Part shown: positions 46,147-56,187 of the stretch, one piece after another
Numbering within the stretch: the first letter of the stretch is position 1
How the letters are laid out: each line of letters begins with the position of its first letter
Origin: Comamonadaceae bacterium PBBC1
Lineage (GTDB): Bacteria; Pseudomonadota; Gammaproteobacteria; Burkholderiales; Burkholderiaceae_C
Reading direction: 5' to 3'
DNA: 64,000 nucleotides
Assembly: GCA_002256145.1 (NCBI GenBank)
Contig: NKIP01000006.1
Location: 141,838 to 205,837 of the forward strand
Position numbers and translations under genes: made by a program
Notes under the pieces: generated by a model
The model's input: only the letters and a program-made list of their open reading frames with translations
Told to the model about the DNA's origin: nothing
The model's database searches: none

Positions 46147-47415
46147 ATGTGCCCCATGCCCCCAATGCCCCCCATTCCAGCTTCGACCCTCATCAGTTTG
46201 TGTGTGGCCTTTGGCGTGGGGCTCTTGATTGGGGCAGAGCGTGAACGCCGCAAGGGCAGTGGACCCAACCGGCGTGCGGCGGGCATCCGCACCTTCACCG
46301 TGAGCAGTGTGTTGGGGGCCTTGGCCATGCTGCTGGGTGGCACCGATTTGTTGTGGCTGGCCCTGGCTTTTGTGGCGGGGCTGATGCTGCTGGCCTACCA
46401 TCGAAGCCACACCGATGACCCAGGTGTGACCACCGAAATAGCCTTGGTTTTAAGCTGTGTTTTGGGGGGCTTGGCCATGAAAGAGCCAGCGCTGGCCGCA
46501 GGCATTGGCGCTGGCATGGCCTTGCTGCTGGCCAGCAAAGAACGACTGCACCAATGGGTGAGCAGTTGGATGAGCGAACACGAGTTGCACGACGTGTTGG
46601 TGTTTTTTTCGGTCGCGCTCATCGCCCTGCCCTTGGCACCCAACCGCTTCATGGGCCCCTGGGATGCACTCAACCCTCACGCACTGACCCTGCTGGTGGT
46701 CTTGATCATGGGCGTGCATGGCTTGGGTTATGTGGCTTTGCGGGCTTTGGGCCCGACGCGGGGCTTGCCGCTGGCCGGGTTTGTGGGTGGCTTCATCTCC
46801 AGCACCGCCACCATCCACGCCATGGGCACACGCTCGCGTGCGCACGCAGCGTCCATGCACTCGGCGGTCACCGGGGCCGCACTGTCCAATGTGTCGACGG
46901 TCATCCAATTGACTTTGTTGGTGGGCCTGGTGACCCCCGATGCTTTGGTTTTTTTGGGCTGGCCTTTGGGGCTGGGCCTGGGGGCCACGGTGGGGTACGG
47001 GCTGATTTTTTACAGCCTGTCCACGGCCCACCCCGGTGACGGACTGCCTCAAAACGACCCCGGCCACGCCTTCGATTTGAAATCAGCGCTGGGCTTTGCC
47101 ACCTTGTTGACGGGCATTTTGTTGGTCTCTGCGGCTTTGCATGAGTGGCTGGGCACCCAGGCCTTGTGGCCCACCGCCGCATTGACCGGTTTGGCCGATG
47201 CCCACGCGGGTGCACTTTCGGCTTTGTCTTTGGCAGCAGGCCAAAAAATCACCGCCGAACAAGCGGTTTGGCCTGTGCTGATCAGCCTGTCGGCCAACAC
47301 AGGCACCAAGGCCTTGGTGGCTTTTCAAGGCGGCGGGTGGCCTTTTGCGGTGCGCGTGGTGCCCGGTTTGCTGGCCTTGGTTGGATCTGTCTGGGTGGGG
47401 GTTTTGTGGGTTTGA
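46147..47415 (+). CDS. DUF4010/MgtC-SapB-type inner membrane protein
   Basis: 422 residues from ATG 46147; ATGs at 46156 and 46165 are equally plausible because no ribosome site is clear. About 11-12 hydrophobic segments. The N-terminal VGLLIGAERERRKG is the MgtC/SapB signature, and the long C-terminal half with FVGGFISSTATIHAMG is DUF4010. The role is unknown; relatives are sometimes linked to Mg or acid stress. It is convergent with the outer-membrane protein gene. Confidence 0.85.
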   Translation: MCPMPPMPPIPASTLISLCVAFGVGLLIGAERERRKGSGPNRRAAGIRTFTVSSVLGALAMLLGGTDLLWLALAFVAGLMLLAYHRSHTDDPGVTTEIALVLSCVLGGLAMKEPALAAGIGAGMALLLASKERLHQWVSSWMSEHELHDVLVFFSVALIALPLAPNRFMGPWDALNPHALTLLVVLIMGVHGLGYVALRALGPTRGLPLAGFVGGFISSTATIHAMGTRSRAHAASMHSAVTGAALSNVSTVIQLTLLVGLVTPDALVFLGWPLGLGLGATVGYGLIFYSLSTAHPGDGLPQNDPGHAFDLKSALGFATLLTGILLVSAALHEWLGTQALWPTAALTGLADAHAGALSALSLAAGQKITAEQAVWPVLISLSANTGTKALVAFQGGGWPFAVRVVPGLLALVGSVWVGVLWV

Positions 47416-47440
47416 AGCCCCACCGCGCCAGACCTTGGGT

Positions 47441-48145
47441 TCAAAACTCCCAAGCCATGCCCAACTGGGCCAAGGGATGGCCATCACCCCGACCCACCGC
47501 GCCAGACAGTTTGAGACCTGGGGCCAGCTCATAGCGCAAACCCAGGGCCCGCATGGGGCGGCTGTGTTCTTGGCCAAAGACCTCTGCGGTGAGCGTCAAA
47601 CTGGAAGCCAAAGGGTGCTCGTAACCCATGCCCCAAGTGCCCACCGTCTGGCCCACACCTGACGCTTTGAGGCGACTGCTTCCCAGATTCAGGTGCACGG
47701 CATGCCCGTCTTGGGCACGCCAGGTGGCCAGCGCGTTGAACGCACTTTCGCGCTCGGTGGAGCGCTCTTGGGTGTCGCCCAATGTCAAACGTGTCCGTCC
47801 AAAATCGAGAGAAGCCCCCAAAGACCAACCCGTTTTGTTTTGAATGGGCACCCACTTGAAGCCCAGCCCCACGGCGCTCAAGCGAGAAGCCGGACGGGTG
47901 GCATGGTCGCGGTCTTGGGCCACCGCAACACCCACTTCAAGACTGGGCAGGGGACTGAAGCCATAAACCCCTTCAACACCCCGCTGCTGAGCGTCTTTGC
48001 GCCAAATGGCCTCCAGCTTCATGCCGCCTGGCTCCAGGGTACCGGCGTCGTCCACATGCATGGGCGATTCTGCAAAAGCAGGTGTCGACAACATCAGCAC
48101 AGCGCTGCTCGCGAACAAAAAAGGGCGTTTCAAAAGCATGGACAT
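47441..48145 (-). CDS. Predicted outer-membrane beta-barrel protein
   Basis: 234 residues from ATG 48145 (MSMLLKRPFLFASSAVLMLS), with signal cleavage at AFA-ES. The mature part alternates polar and hydrophobic residues in strand-length blocks (GWSLGASLDFGRTRLTLGD, SSLTLTAEVFGQE, GLKLSGAVGRGDG) and ends in a C-terminal aromatic (MAWEF), as BAM-inserted barrels do. It looks like a small 8-10 strand porin or transporter-type protein. No closer family is recognised. Confidence 0.7.
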   Translation of the reverse strand: MSMLLKRPFLFASSAVLMLSTPAFAESPMHVDDAGTLEPGGMKLEAIWRKDAQQRGVEGVYGFSPLPSLEVGVAVAQDRDHATRPASRLSAVGLGFKWVPIQNKTGWSLGASLDFGRTRLTLGDTQERSTERESAFNALATWRAQDGHAVHLNLGSSRLKASGVGQTVGTWGMGYEHPLASSLTLTAEVFGQEHSRPMRALGLRYELAPGLKLSGAVGRGDGHPLAQLGMAWEF

Positions 48146-48385
48146 GGTGATTTTTGGAATGAAAACTTGGAATGTATGGGCTTGTCTGTGTTTCAGTGGC
48201 GTTTTTGACACTTTCCCAGCGGAAGAACCCACCCTCAAATCTTAACGAGGGCGGCATCCGCTGCCCCTGCCGGCTGGTGAATGTCCTCAGGTCCTCAAGA
48301 CCAAGCCTTGGCACGAAGAGGCCCTAAAATCGAAAACTGCCTTCCCCGCTCGCTGCGCGAGTCCGACTTTGACCGATTTTTCACC

Positions 48386-49291
48386 ATGTCCACACCCCTG
48401 GGCCACAGCGCCGACCCCCACACCCCCGCCCCCGCATCGGTGCTGGAATTTGCCAACAGCCAATGGCGGGTGCGCAGGCCCAAACCCTTTGTCTTGGTGA
48501 TCGAGGGTGAAGCGGGCACGCCTTGCACCGAAGGGCCCAGCGACTACCTGCACGACAAACTGCTGCTGCCCGAATGGCGCGAAGCTTTTTATCAACTGGT
48601 CGACACCACCGGGCTGGTGGTCTGCCTGAATGTGGACACCAAGCACCCCACTTACCGCGATGTGCGCGGGCGTTCCAGCAAAGGGCGACTGAGCCAAGGC
48701 GAGTACTACCACCACGACGGCTGCACTGGCCCTGTCAAGCCGCGCTTTGTCGAAATTCGCTGCCCTGTTCAGCCACAAACACGCGGCGTGGCCACCGCAG
48801 TGGCACCGCACCGCGATGTGGTGCAGGCCATGGTGGCCGTCTTGCCCACTGATTTGGCCGCGGCCCCCGCACTGGCTGGCCATGACCTGAGCCCGGCCGC
48901 CATCCGCCAAATGGACGATGCCGCGCTCGACCAATTGCAAGGCCTGATCACCCGCACCGTGCGCAAAAAGCTCACCGCCGAAGGCGCTCGCGCCTACTTT
49001 CGTGAGGTCGATGCGGCGGCCAACGCTTATTTTGAGCCTTGGGCTTTGGGGGAAAGCCGCTTCATTGCCAACGCCAACAAGGGCGTGACCCTGCAACACC
49101 GCCGCGCCTACCAAGCGCCCCACACCGGCGGCGTGGCCAATGGGCACTTGGTCAAGCGCTGGACGAACGAAGAACTGCTGCTGCCCGGCCAGTTGCCTGA
49201 CCCTGCATTCATGGCGGCGCTGTGCAGTGAAGAATCCGAAGAAGGCCAAGGCGCCGAGCCGTCCGAGGCTTGCTACCTCGCCCCCCATTGA
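48386..49291 (+). CDS. Uncharacterised protein with possible Fe(II)/2-oxoglutarate oxygenase-like HxD motif
   Basis: 301 residues from ATG 48386; an earlier in-frame start (48281) adds a low-complexity tail. No signal peptide. The segment GEYYHHDGCTGPVKPRFVEI has an HxD pair at the start of a beta-rich region, and ANANKGVTLQHRRAYQAPHT near residue 240 could supply the distal His and an Arg. This order resembles TauD/clavaminate-type oxygenases but is only a pattern match. The tail is acidic. No neighbour indicates a substrate. Confidence 0.6.
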   Translation: MSTPLGHSADPHTPAPASVLEFANSQWRVRRPKPFVLVIEGEAGTPCTEGPSDYLHDKLLLPEWREAFYQLVDTTGLVVCLNVDTKHPTYRDVRGRSSKGRLSQGEYYHHDGCTGPVKPRFVEIRCPVQPQTRGVATAVAPHRDVVQAMVAVLPTDLAAAPALAGHDLSPAAIRQMDDAALDQLQGLITRTVRKKLTAEGARAYFREVDAAANAYFEPWALGESRFIANANKGVTLQHRRAYQAPHTGGVANGHLVKRWTNEELLLPGQLPDPAFMAALCSEESEEGQGAEPSEACYLAPH

Positions 49292-49390
49292 CCGCTGTTG
49301 TGACCACCGTTGTGTCCTTCTTGGCCCACTCTGGCGGGATGGACACACCCCCACAACTCACATGTCATCTCACACGAAAGCGATACCCGC

Positions 49391-49660
49391 ATGCACATCG
49401 GTTCCGCAAAGCAAGGCCACCACATGGGGGTGGCCACTCTGTTCTTAGAGGCCTGCGAAGTGATGGAGGCCATCGAAATTGAAGCTTGGGTGACCCAGCA
49501 CCAATTGCGCCACATTCACATCAACGACCCCGACAATTCACTCGATTATTCGACGGTTCATGCCTTGTTTGCAGACGATCAGGTCACACTGGCCGTGACC
49601 CAAATCACGCAAGACAACCCTTACACCCACCACCTTCAGGTGCTATTGATGGCGAGCTGA
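49391..49660 (+). CDS. Small hypothetical protein
   Basis: 89 residues from ATG 49391 (MHIGSAKQGHHMGVATLFLE); an ATG at 49424 is an alternative. Composition is acidic and helical with HIHINDPDNSLDYSTVHALF in the middle. No domain recognised. It sits 37 bp before sbcD on the same strand. Coding potential is fair and not compelling. Confidence 0.45.
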   Translation: MHIGSAKQGHHMGVATLFLEACEVMEAIEIEAWVTQHQLRHIHINDPDNSLDYSTVHALFADDQVTLAVTQITQDNPYTHHLQVLLMAS

Positions 49661-49697
49661 ACCGCCCCCATTGCCGGCCCTTTGCATTCAAGTCCCC

Positions 49698-50927
49698 ATG
49701 CGCATCCTCCACACCTCTGACTGGCATTTGGGCCAGCACTTCATGGGCAAGAGCCGCCAAGCCGAACACCAGGCCTTGATCCGGTGGATGCTGGTGCAAG
49801 TCGAGGAGCACCAGGTCGACGCTGTGCTCATCGCAGGCGATATTTTTGATGCCGGCGTCCCGCCCAGTTATGCCCGCGAGTTGTACTGCGACATGGTGGC
49901 CCAATTGCACCGCGCCGGGGTGGCCCTGCTGCTGCTGGGGGGCAACCACGATTCGGTGGCCACTTTGGGGGAAAACCGATCGTTGCTGAGCGTGCTGAAC
50001 ACCCACCTTGTGGCCGCTGTCAGCGAGCCAGCCCAGCATGTGCTGGTCTTGCCCCAACGCCATGGCGAGGCAGGCTGCATCGTTTGCGCCGTGCCCTTCA
50101 TCCGACCGCGCGATGTGGTGCAAAGCCAAGCTGGGCAAAGTGCGCAAGACAAGCAGCTGGCCATGCAAAGCGCCATGGAAGCCTTTTACCAAAGCGTGTA
50201 CGAGGCGGCACTTGTCCGCCAAGACCAATTGCAGCAACAACTGGGGCGGCGCATCCCAATCATGGCCACCGGGCACCTCACCACCGTGGGTGCCAGCAGC
50301 AATGAATCGGTGCGTGAAATTTATGTGGGTTCGCTGGAGGCCTTTCCCACCGCCGCGTTTCCACCCGCCGACTACATCGCCTTGGGCCACATCCACAAAC
50401 CCCAAAAAGTGGGGGGCCTGGAACACATCCGCTACTGCGGCTCACCGATCCCGCTTGGCTTTGACGAAGCCTTGCAGCAAAAGGAAATGCTGCGGGTGGA
50501 CCTGGACGCCACGGGTTTGCTTGCCGTCACCCCCTTGCCGGTGCCCAGGTTTCAGTCCCTCATCAGCCTGACAGGCAATTTGGCGCAACTGGCCGAGGCC
50601 ATGCCCCAGGCCGCGGCCCAAGGCAGCCCCGAACAACCCGCATGGCTGGAGGTGACCGTGGCCGAAGACGATTATTTGTCCGACCTGCCCGCCCGCTTGG
50701 GCAGCCTCACGCAGGGCCTGCCGCTTGAAGTGCTGCGGGTGCGCCGTCAACGCAACAACACCCCGGCTGCCCTGCCCAACGCGGCGCTGGAAACCCTGGA
50801 CGAACTCAGCCCCGAAGAGGTGTTTGCCAGGCGCTTGGCGCTCGAAGACTTACCCGGCGATCTGAACACGGCCTTGGGCCAGCGATTTCGCGAAGTGCTC
50901 AGCGGCATCACCGAGGTGTCGGCATGA
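49698..50927 (+). CDS. sbcD: Exonuclease SbcCD subunit D (Mre11-like nuclease)
   Basis: 409 residues. All metallophosphoesterase motifs are present: SDWHLG (7-12), [16 protein letters not shown], a GHLTT segment, and LGHIHKPQ. With SbcC it cuts hairpins and protein-blocked DNA ends with ATP-controlled endo- and exonuclease activity. The start at 49698 ([12 protein letters not shown]) is the conserved one. Its stop overlaps the sbcC start by 4 bp. Confidence 0.96.
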   Translation: MRILHTSDWHLGQHFMGKSRQAEHQALIRWMLVQVEEHQVDAVLIAGDIFDAGVPPSYARELYCDMVAQLHRAGVALLLLGGNHDSVATLGENRSLLSVLNTHLVAAVSEPAQHVLVLPQRHGEAGCIVCAVPFIRPRDVVQSQAGQSAQDKQLAMQSAMEAFYQSVYEAALVRQDQLQQQLGRRIPIMATGHLTTVGASSNESVREIYVGSLEAFPTAAFPPADYIALGHIHKPQKVGGLEHIRYCGSPIPLGFDEALQQKEMLRVDLDATGLLAVTPLPVPRFQSLISLTGNLAQLAEAMPQAAAQGSPEQPAWLEVTVAEDDYLSDLPARLGSLTQGLPLEVLRVRRQRNNTPAALPNAALETLDELSPEEVFARRLALEDLPGDLNTALGQRFREVLSGITEVSA

Positions 50928-53900
50928 AGATCCTCAAGCTGCGCCTGAAAAACCTGAACTCGCTCAAGGGCGAATGGGCCATTGACTTCACCTTGCCCCC
51001 CTTCACCGACAACAGCCTGTTTGCCATCACCGGGCCAACCGGTGCGGGTAAATCCACCTTGCTCGATGCCATTTGCCTGGCGCTCTACCACGAGACGCCG
51101 CGCCTTAAAAGCGTCTCCAAGTCGGCCAACGACATCATGACGCGACACACGGCCGACTGTTTGGCCGAGGTGGAGTTTGAAGTCAAGGGCTCGGTTTACC
51201 GGGCTTTTTGGAGCCAACGGCGTGCACGCGACAGAGCAGATGGCGAGTTGCAAAACCCCAAAGTCGAACTCTCGAGCGTGGACCCTGCGACGGGCCAAGG
51301 CCCCATCTTGAGCGCTCAGAGTCACGACAAAATCAAGCGCGTGGCCGAGATCACGGGCCTGGACTTTGGGCGCTTTACACGGTCCATGCTCTTGGCCCAA
51401 GGCGGCTTTGCCGCCTTTTTGAACGCCAGCGCCAACGACCGTGCCGAATTGCTTGAAGAGCTGACGGGCACAGACATTTATGGCCGCATTTCGAGCCGGG
51501 TGTATGAGCTCGCGCGTCAAGCCAAGCAGCAACTGGAGCAGCTTCAGGCCCGCGCCGACGGCGTGACCTTGCTGCCCGCCGACACGCGTGAGGCCATGCA
51601 GACCGACTTGGACCAGTGGTCCGCGGCTTTGGCCAGCTTGCAAACGGCCTGGGACTTGGCCCAAGCCCAGCGCCAATGGCACCACGAACTGGCGCAAAAC
51701 AGCCAAGAGGTACAGGCTGCACAAACCGCACACAGCAGCGCTCACGCAGCGTGGCAAAACGCGGGACCCGACCTGCTGCGCTTGGCCCAAAGCGAACCGG
51801 CCCAAGCGCTCCAAGGGCCATTCACCGCGCGTGAACAAGCCCGCAAGGCCCTTGAACAGACCCAAACCCTGCTGGTGCAATTGCAAGCGCAACGTGACAG
51901 CGACTTCAAAGCGCAGCTGCGCCAACACCACCGCGCCAAGACTTTGTCCGCCACCCTGGCTTCGGTGGCGCAAAAGCGCTTGACGGACCTGCAAGCCGAG
52001 CACCAGCGCCTTGTGGACAACTGCGCACAGCACCCCCAACACGCCCAACTCGGCGAGCAGCTGGGCAGTTGGCGTCAGCAGTTTGAACAACTGCAATCGC
52101 GCCGCAGCCAAGCCCAAGCCCAGCAAAGCAAGCTCAAAGCCCTGCAAGCTGACGCCGACAAATTGCGGCAAGACATCACCCAGCAAACCGACCGGGTTCA
52201 GCAGGCAAGGCAAGCGCAAAACGCATCGGCCCAGGCGCAAGACGAGGCCCAAACGGCCCAGAACCAGCGTTTGCGTGGCTTGACGCTGTCGGTGCTGCGT
52301 GATCACTGGAAAAGCGCACATGCCCAAGAGGGTGCCGCCCTGCACATCGTGCAGCTGGCGCAACAAGGCCGCGAGATGACACTGCGGCAAACCGAGCTGG
52401 CACAGCAGCTGCACACCACAGCCGATGCCATCTTGTCGCAAGAAGCCCAGCGCCGCGTGTTGCTGGACCGTCACAGCGACCTGAAAGAACAAGTGGCGGA
52501 CAAACGAACCTTGCTGACGCAAGAGCGCCTGATCCGAAGCTTGGACCAGCACCGCCAGGCCTTGCAAGCCGGTGACGCCTGCCCGCTTTGTGGGTCGGTG
52601 GAGCACCCGGCTGTCGCCGCCTACACAGCCTTGGACATCTCGGCCACAGAAGCAGCCTTGCTGGAAAAGCAAACCGCGCTGGACCAGCTGGTGGCCCAGG
52701 GCCAAGCCTTGGCGACCCAGCTGGAGGGCGACAAAGCCCTTCATCAGAATCAGCTGCGCCAGCAACAAGACACAGCAAAGCACCTGGCGCAGTGGCAATC
52801 GGCTTGGGATACAGCCGTGGCACAGACCCGCGCTGCGCCCCTGGCCAGCCCACCCCTGGACCCAAAGGCCTGGCAAGACCCCACCTCACTGGCGGCTCGG
52901 CAACAAAGCGCCGCCGCTCTTTTGGCGCAAGCGGGTGCGGACCTGCAAGCCGCTGAAGCGGGTGAAGAAGGTCTGCAACGGGCCATGGCCCTGCACGCCC
53001 AAAACGTTCAAGCCCTGCAGGCGGCCGAGCACCAACTCAACTTGCGCCATCAAGCCGCAGACACTGCGCAAACCCACCAAAACCAGCTGCAGGCCGACCT
53101 GGCCACCACACAAGCCGACATCCACCGAGCCAAGGCACAGCTGCAAGCCGAGCTGAGCGCTGCCGGCCACACCATGCCCGCAGATCCTGCCCCATGGCTG
53201 AGCGAACGCAATGCCGAATGGCAGCACTGGCAGGACACGCAACAACGCATCCAGCTGCTGCGCCCCAGCATCACCGGGCAACAAGCCCAAAGTGACATCG
53301 CACATGAGCAAGCCTTGGCCTGGGCGCAGCGCTGGGACGCACTGCACAGCCAGGCCGCAGGTTTGGGGGGCATGCTGACTGCAGACTTGGCATCGCCCCT
53401 GCCCGCCCTGTCCGAAGCGGCCTTGCCCGCTGCCTTGGCCGCGAGCAAACAAGCCATTGCAGGGCTTGCTCAAGCCCTGGCCGAAACAGAAGGTCGCCAA
53501 GCCCAGACACAAGCCACAAGGCACCAACAAAACCTGGCACTTGAAGCGGCCGCGCACAACTGGCAGATCGCCTTGCAAGCCAGCCCTTTTGCCGATCAGG
53601 CCGCATTCGAGGCCGCCCTGCTGCCCGACGCCCTGCGGCAAAGTCTGTTGGCCCAGAAAGACCAACTGAGCCACGCACTGCAAAGCGCAGATGCTTTGTT
53701 GCAAGCGGCCTTGGCCAAGCAAGCCGAGCTGCAAGCCCAAACGCCCACCTTGCAAAGCGCACAAGAGGTCGAGGCTCAACTGAGCGCACTGCAGGCAGAA
53801 CGCAGCCGCCACAATGAAATGATCGGTGCCCACCGCGCACTGTTGACCCAAGACCAACAACTGCGCAGCAGCCAAGAAGCTTTGTGGGCGCAAATCCAGC

Positions 53901-54442
53901 AACACACCAGCGATTCAGACCTGTGGCAACGCCTGGACGGGCTGATCGGCTCGGCCAAGGGCGACAAATTCCGCAAATTTGCCCAAGGCCTGACCCTGGA
54001 CCACTTGCTGCAACTGGCCAATCAACATCTCGCTCGCCTGCACGGGCGCTACATGCTGCGCCGCAAAAAACTGGGCGAACTGGAGCTGGACATCGTGGAT
54101 GCGTGGCAAGGCGATGTGGCTCGTGACACGCGCACCCTGTCCGGTGGTGAGAGTTTTCTGGTCAGCCTGGCCCTTGCTTTGGCCCTGTCGGACCTGGTGA
54201 GCCACAAAACCTCCATCGACTCGCTCTTCCTGGACGAAGGCTTTGGCACCCTGGATGGCGACACCCTGGAAATCGCCCTGAGCGCCTTGGACACCCTGAA
54301 TGCCAGCGGCAAGATGATTGGCATCATCAGCCATGTGGAAGCCCTGAAAGAACGCATTCCAGCGCAGATCAGGGTGGAAAAAGGCGGAGGTGTGGGGCAT
54401 TCGCGTTTGTCGCAAACCCTCACCACTTTCAGACCGAGCTGA
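50924..54442 (+). CDS. sbcC: Exonuclease SbcCD subunit C (Rad50-like SMC ATPase)
   Basis: 1172 residues. Walker [10 protein letters not shown] is at 37-45, the zinc hook CPLC (Cys553/Cys556) sits mid-protein between two long Gln/Ala-rich coiled coils, and the C-terminal head has signature LSGGES (about 1072) and Walker [13 protein letters not shown] (about 1100). It tethers DNA ends and drives SbcD. Length is slightly above E. coli SbcC (1048) because of longer coils. It is coupled to sbcD and followed by AT-rich hairpins. Confidence 0.97.
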   Translation: MKILKLRLKNLNSLKGEWAIDFTLPPFTDNSLFAITGPTGAGKSTLLDAICLALYHETPRLKSVSKSANDIMTRHTADCLAEVEFEVKGSVYRAFWSQRRARDRADGELQNPKVELSSVDPATGQGPILSAQSHDKIKRVAEITGLDFGRFTRSMLLAQGGFAAFLNASANDRAELLEELTGTDIYGRISSRVYELARQAKQQLEQLQARADGVTLLPADTREAMQTDLDQWSAALASLQTAWDLAQAQRQWHHELAQNSQEVQAAQTAHSSAHAAWQNAGPDLLRLAQSEPAQALQGPFTAREQARKALEQTQTLLVQLQAQRDSDFKAQLRQHHRAKTLSATLASVAQKRLTDLQAEHQRLVDNCAQHPQHAQLGEQLGSWRQQFEQLQSRRSQAQAQQSKLKALQADADKLRQDITQQTDRVQQARQAQNASAQAQDEAQTAQNQRLRGLTLSVLRDHWKSAHAQEGAALHIVQLAQQGREMTLRQTELAQQLHTTADAILSQEAQRRVLLDRHSDLKEQVADKRTLLTQERLIRSLDQHRQALQAGDACPLCGSVEHPAVAAYTALDISATEAALLEKQTALDQLVAQGQALATQLEGDKALHQNQLRQQQDTAKHLAQWQSAWDTAVAQTRAAPLASPPLDPKAWQDPTSLAARQQSAAALLAQAGADLQAAEAGEEGLQRAMALHAQNVQALQAAEHQLNLRHQAADTAQTHQNQLQADLATTQADIHRAKAQLQAELSAAGHTMPADPAPWLSERNAEWQHWQDTQQRIQLLRPSITGQQAQSDIAHEQALAWAQRWDALHSQAAGLGGMLTADLASPLPALSEAALPAALAASKQAIAGLAQALAETEGRQAQTQATRHQQNLALEAAAHNWQIALQASPFADQAAFEAALLPDALRQSLLAQKDQLSHALQSADALLQAALAKQAELQAQTPTLQSAQEVEAQLSALQAERSRHNEMIGAHRALLTQDQQLRSSQEALWAQIQQHTSDSDLWQRLDGLIGSAKGDKFRKFAQGLTLDHLLQLANQHLARLHGRYMLRRKKLGELELDIVDAWQGDVARDTRTLSGGESFLVSLALALALSDLVSHKTSIDSLFLDEGFGTLDGDTLEIALSALDTLNASGKMIGIISHVEALKERIPAQIRVEKGGGVGHSRLSQTLTTFRPS

Positions 54443-54457
54443 AAACGATCTTCAGAC

Positions 54458-54501
54458 ATTCCTTATTTAAAGGAATAAAAATCAGTTTTACTCTGATTTT
54501 T
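54458..54501 (+). terminator. AT-rich tandem hairpins ending the sbcDC operon
   Basis: Hairpin 1: ATTCCTT (54458-54464) / AAGGAAT (54470-54476). Hairpin 2: AAAAATCAG (54477-54485) / CTGATTTTT (54493-54501), ending in a T run. The second has the form of an intrinsic terminator, though its stem is AT-rich. The block contrasts with the GC-rich surroundings. Confidence 0.7.
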
Positions 54502-54591
54502 AAGAAGTGTTGTTGTGTTTAAAGTCCGAACACGGCTGACCCGTGCACACCGTGTGAACAGGTCCAAGCCCGACTTTGAAAGGTCCATGAC

Positions 54592-55029
54592 ATGCGCTCT
54601 TACACCCCCAACAGCCCACAAGCAGCGGCACGCGTCGTGGCCATGGCCTTGCTGGCTGACGGCCACCTGTCCATGACCGAACTGCACGCCGTGGACACCC
54701 TCAAAGTCACGCGATGTCTCGGCTTGGATGCCAGCCATTTCGCCGATGTGCTGGAAGGCTTTTGCCAAGACCTGCTGGTGTCACACCGTGGCCCCTGGAC
54801 CGGCTCATCACAATTGGACGAACACATTCGCCTGGAACTCTTGCACGAAATCACCCACCCTGAAATGCAGCAACAAGTGCTGAATTTGTGCGCAGCCCTC
54901 ATCCAATCAGACGGTCATGTGGCCGACAACGAAATGCTCATGCTCGATGCATTGGCCGGTGCATGGCCCCACCGGATGGCCACAAACGACTTGCGCACAA
55001 CAGCGCCCGCCAGCCTTGGCGTTCACTGA
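54592..55029 (+). CDS. TerB-like (tellurite resistance/DjlA N-terminal fold) protein
   Basis: 145 residues. Two TerB-type acidic loops are visible: MALLADGHLSMTELHAVDTL and ALIQSDGHVADNEMLMLDAL, each DGH followed by E, the metal-binding pattern of TerB and the DjlA N-terminus. No other ter genes are present. The fold is often found near stress or defence genes. It lies between sbcC and a small membrane protein gene starting 9 bp after it. Role unknown. Confidence 0.75.
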   Translation: MRSYTPNSPQAAARVVAMALLADGHLSMTELHAVDTLKVTRCLGLDASHFADVLEGFCQDLLVSHRGPWTGSSQLDEHIRLELLHEITHPEMQQQVLNLCAALIQSDGHVADNEMLMLDALAGAWPHRMATNDLRTTAPASLGVH

Positions 55030-55038
55030 AAGGGCACC

Positions 55039-55410
55039 ATGAAAATCGTGTTGTGGGTGGTTTTGGCAGCGCTGCTGGCCCTGTGGACCGGTTTTGCAGC
55101 CATGTCTGCGGGACTGGTCGCTTGGCTCTTGTCGTCAGTGGCTGAGGGGCAAATCAGCAGCGCTGCGCAGGCGCTGGGGCAGTGGCCCATCCCCGCCTGG
55201 CTCAGCCCTTGGGTGGACAGGGCCCTGGTGGCCGACATGCAGGCCACTTGGTTGGCTGCGGTGCAGTGGTTGAGCACCATGATGCCCTCTGCCAGCAGTC
55301 TGACGGGCTGGATCGTGCCGCTGGTGTGGGTGTTGTGGGGCGTGGTCAGCCTCGCCTTGGTGGTCGCGGCCCTTGTGGCGCACTGGTTTTTGGCCCGCAT
55401 GTCCCGCTGA
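55039..55410 (+). CDS. Small inner-membrane protein of unknown function
   Basis: 123 residues with two clear membrane spans: about 4-34 (VLWVVLAALLALWTGFAAM) and about 88-118 (TGWIVPLVWVLWGVVSLALV), joined by a periplasmic or cytoplasmic Trp-rich loop. No family recognised. It starts 9 bp after the TerB-like gene, so both are probably one transcript. An intrinsic terminator overlaps its stop codon. Confidence 0.65.
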   Translation: MKIVLWVVLAALLALWTGFAAMSAGLVAWLLSSVAEGQISSAAQALGQWPIPAWLSPWVDRALVADMQATWLAAVQWLSTMMPSASSLTGWIVPLVWVLWGVVSLALVVAALVAHWFLARMSR

Positions 55411-55422
55411 CCTGCGGGTTTT
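55403..55422 (+). terminator. Intrinsic terminator overlapping the stop of the membrane-protein gene
   Basis: Stem CCCGC (55403-55407) / GCGGG (55414-55418) with the TGA stop in the loop, followed by TTTT. Short stem, moderate strength. Confidence 0.55.
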
Positions 55423-55731
55423 ACGAGGGATGGACAGGGCTGAGGACAACATCACCTCCTCAACCCTGCCCCTCACCCACAGTTGGATGGGCTTCGGCTG
55501 GTCATTGGCATGAGAGGCATGCTTTGGGATCTGTGGCATCTGGACAATACAAAAAGCCTTGGTGGCTCCTCTGACGGACTGCTCAGTCTTGATATCAGAC
55601 AGCGCGATCACGTCAAGCATGTCGCCTGCATGAATGGACACCCCGCCGCCGCCGAGGAAATGACCTGGCCCCTCCATTTGCTTTTTGATTGACAAGTTCC
55701 AATCGATGAGAATAATCACATCACCGACGAT
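55411..55731. other. 321-bp intergenic region before the PIN toxin
   Basis: No convincing gene. A minus-strand open frame covers it but continues antisense through the membrane-protein gene and has no recognisable domain. An imperfect inverted repeat lies near 55436-55466. The last ~40 bp upstream of the toxin are AT-rich and probably hold its promoter. The region may be the left edge of the toxin/Wadjet insertion (inference). Confidence 0.4.
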
Positions 55732-56187
55732 ATGAAAAATTCCTCCAAACTTGTCATCGATACCAACATTCTTGTGGCGGCAACACGTAACCGCGATGGG
55801 CCATCATTCGCTCTCCTACAACTCATTCGGTTTGGGCTGGTCACGATGTGTTGCAGCCCTGCACTGTTTTTGGAGTATGAGGATGTCCTCAAGCGAGAAA
55901 ACCAATTGATGGCATCAGGCCTTTCAGCCAGCGACATCGACGCAATTTTGAGCGAATTGGCAGGAATCATTGAGCCAGTCAGCACCCATTACCAATGGCG
56001 ACCCCAATTGCGTGACCCTTCCGATGAAATGGTGCTGGAAGCTGCAGCCAATGCCCAAGCCCACGCCATCGTCACTTACAACCTGCGTGACTTTGGTCCG
56101 GCCAAGCTATTTGGCATCCCCGTACTCAACCCAGAACAAACTTTTCAACATTTTGGTCTCAGTGTCACAAGGAAACCTATCCCATGA
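55732..56187 (+). CDS. PIN-domain toxin, COG1569-type, of a type II toxin-antitoxin pair
   Basis: 151 residues. PIN acids: Asp10 in LVIDTNILVAAT, Glu48/Glu50 in LFLEYEDVLKRE, Asp98 in DPSDEMVLEAA, and Asp120 in YNLRDFG. The family is annotated as putative toxin component near PIN domain. It probably cleaves RNA. The toxin gene comes first and its stop overlaps the antitoxin start by 4 bp, the reverse of the usual order. Acidic residues are intact, so it is likely active. Confidence 0.88.
   Translation: MKNSSKLVIDTNILVAATRNRDGPSFALLQLIRFGLVTMCCSPALFLEYEDVLKRENQLMASGLSASDIDAILSELAGIIEPVSTHYQWRPQLRDPSDEMVLEAAANAQAHAIVTYNLRDFGPAKLFGIPVLNPEQTFQHFGLSVTRKPIP

Noticed and set aside
50747..52876. 709-codon minus-strand open frame inside sbcC
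   Set aside because: Leu/Gly/Gln-rich antisense of the Gln/Ala coiled coil; sbcC itself has all family motifs.
55424..55719. Minus-strand open frame before the PIN toxin as a real gene
   Set aside because: It runs on antisense through the membrane-protein gene, lacks a ribosome site and shows no domain; kept as intergenic.
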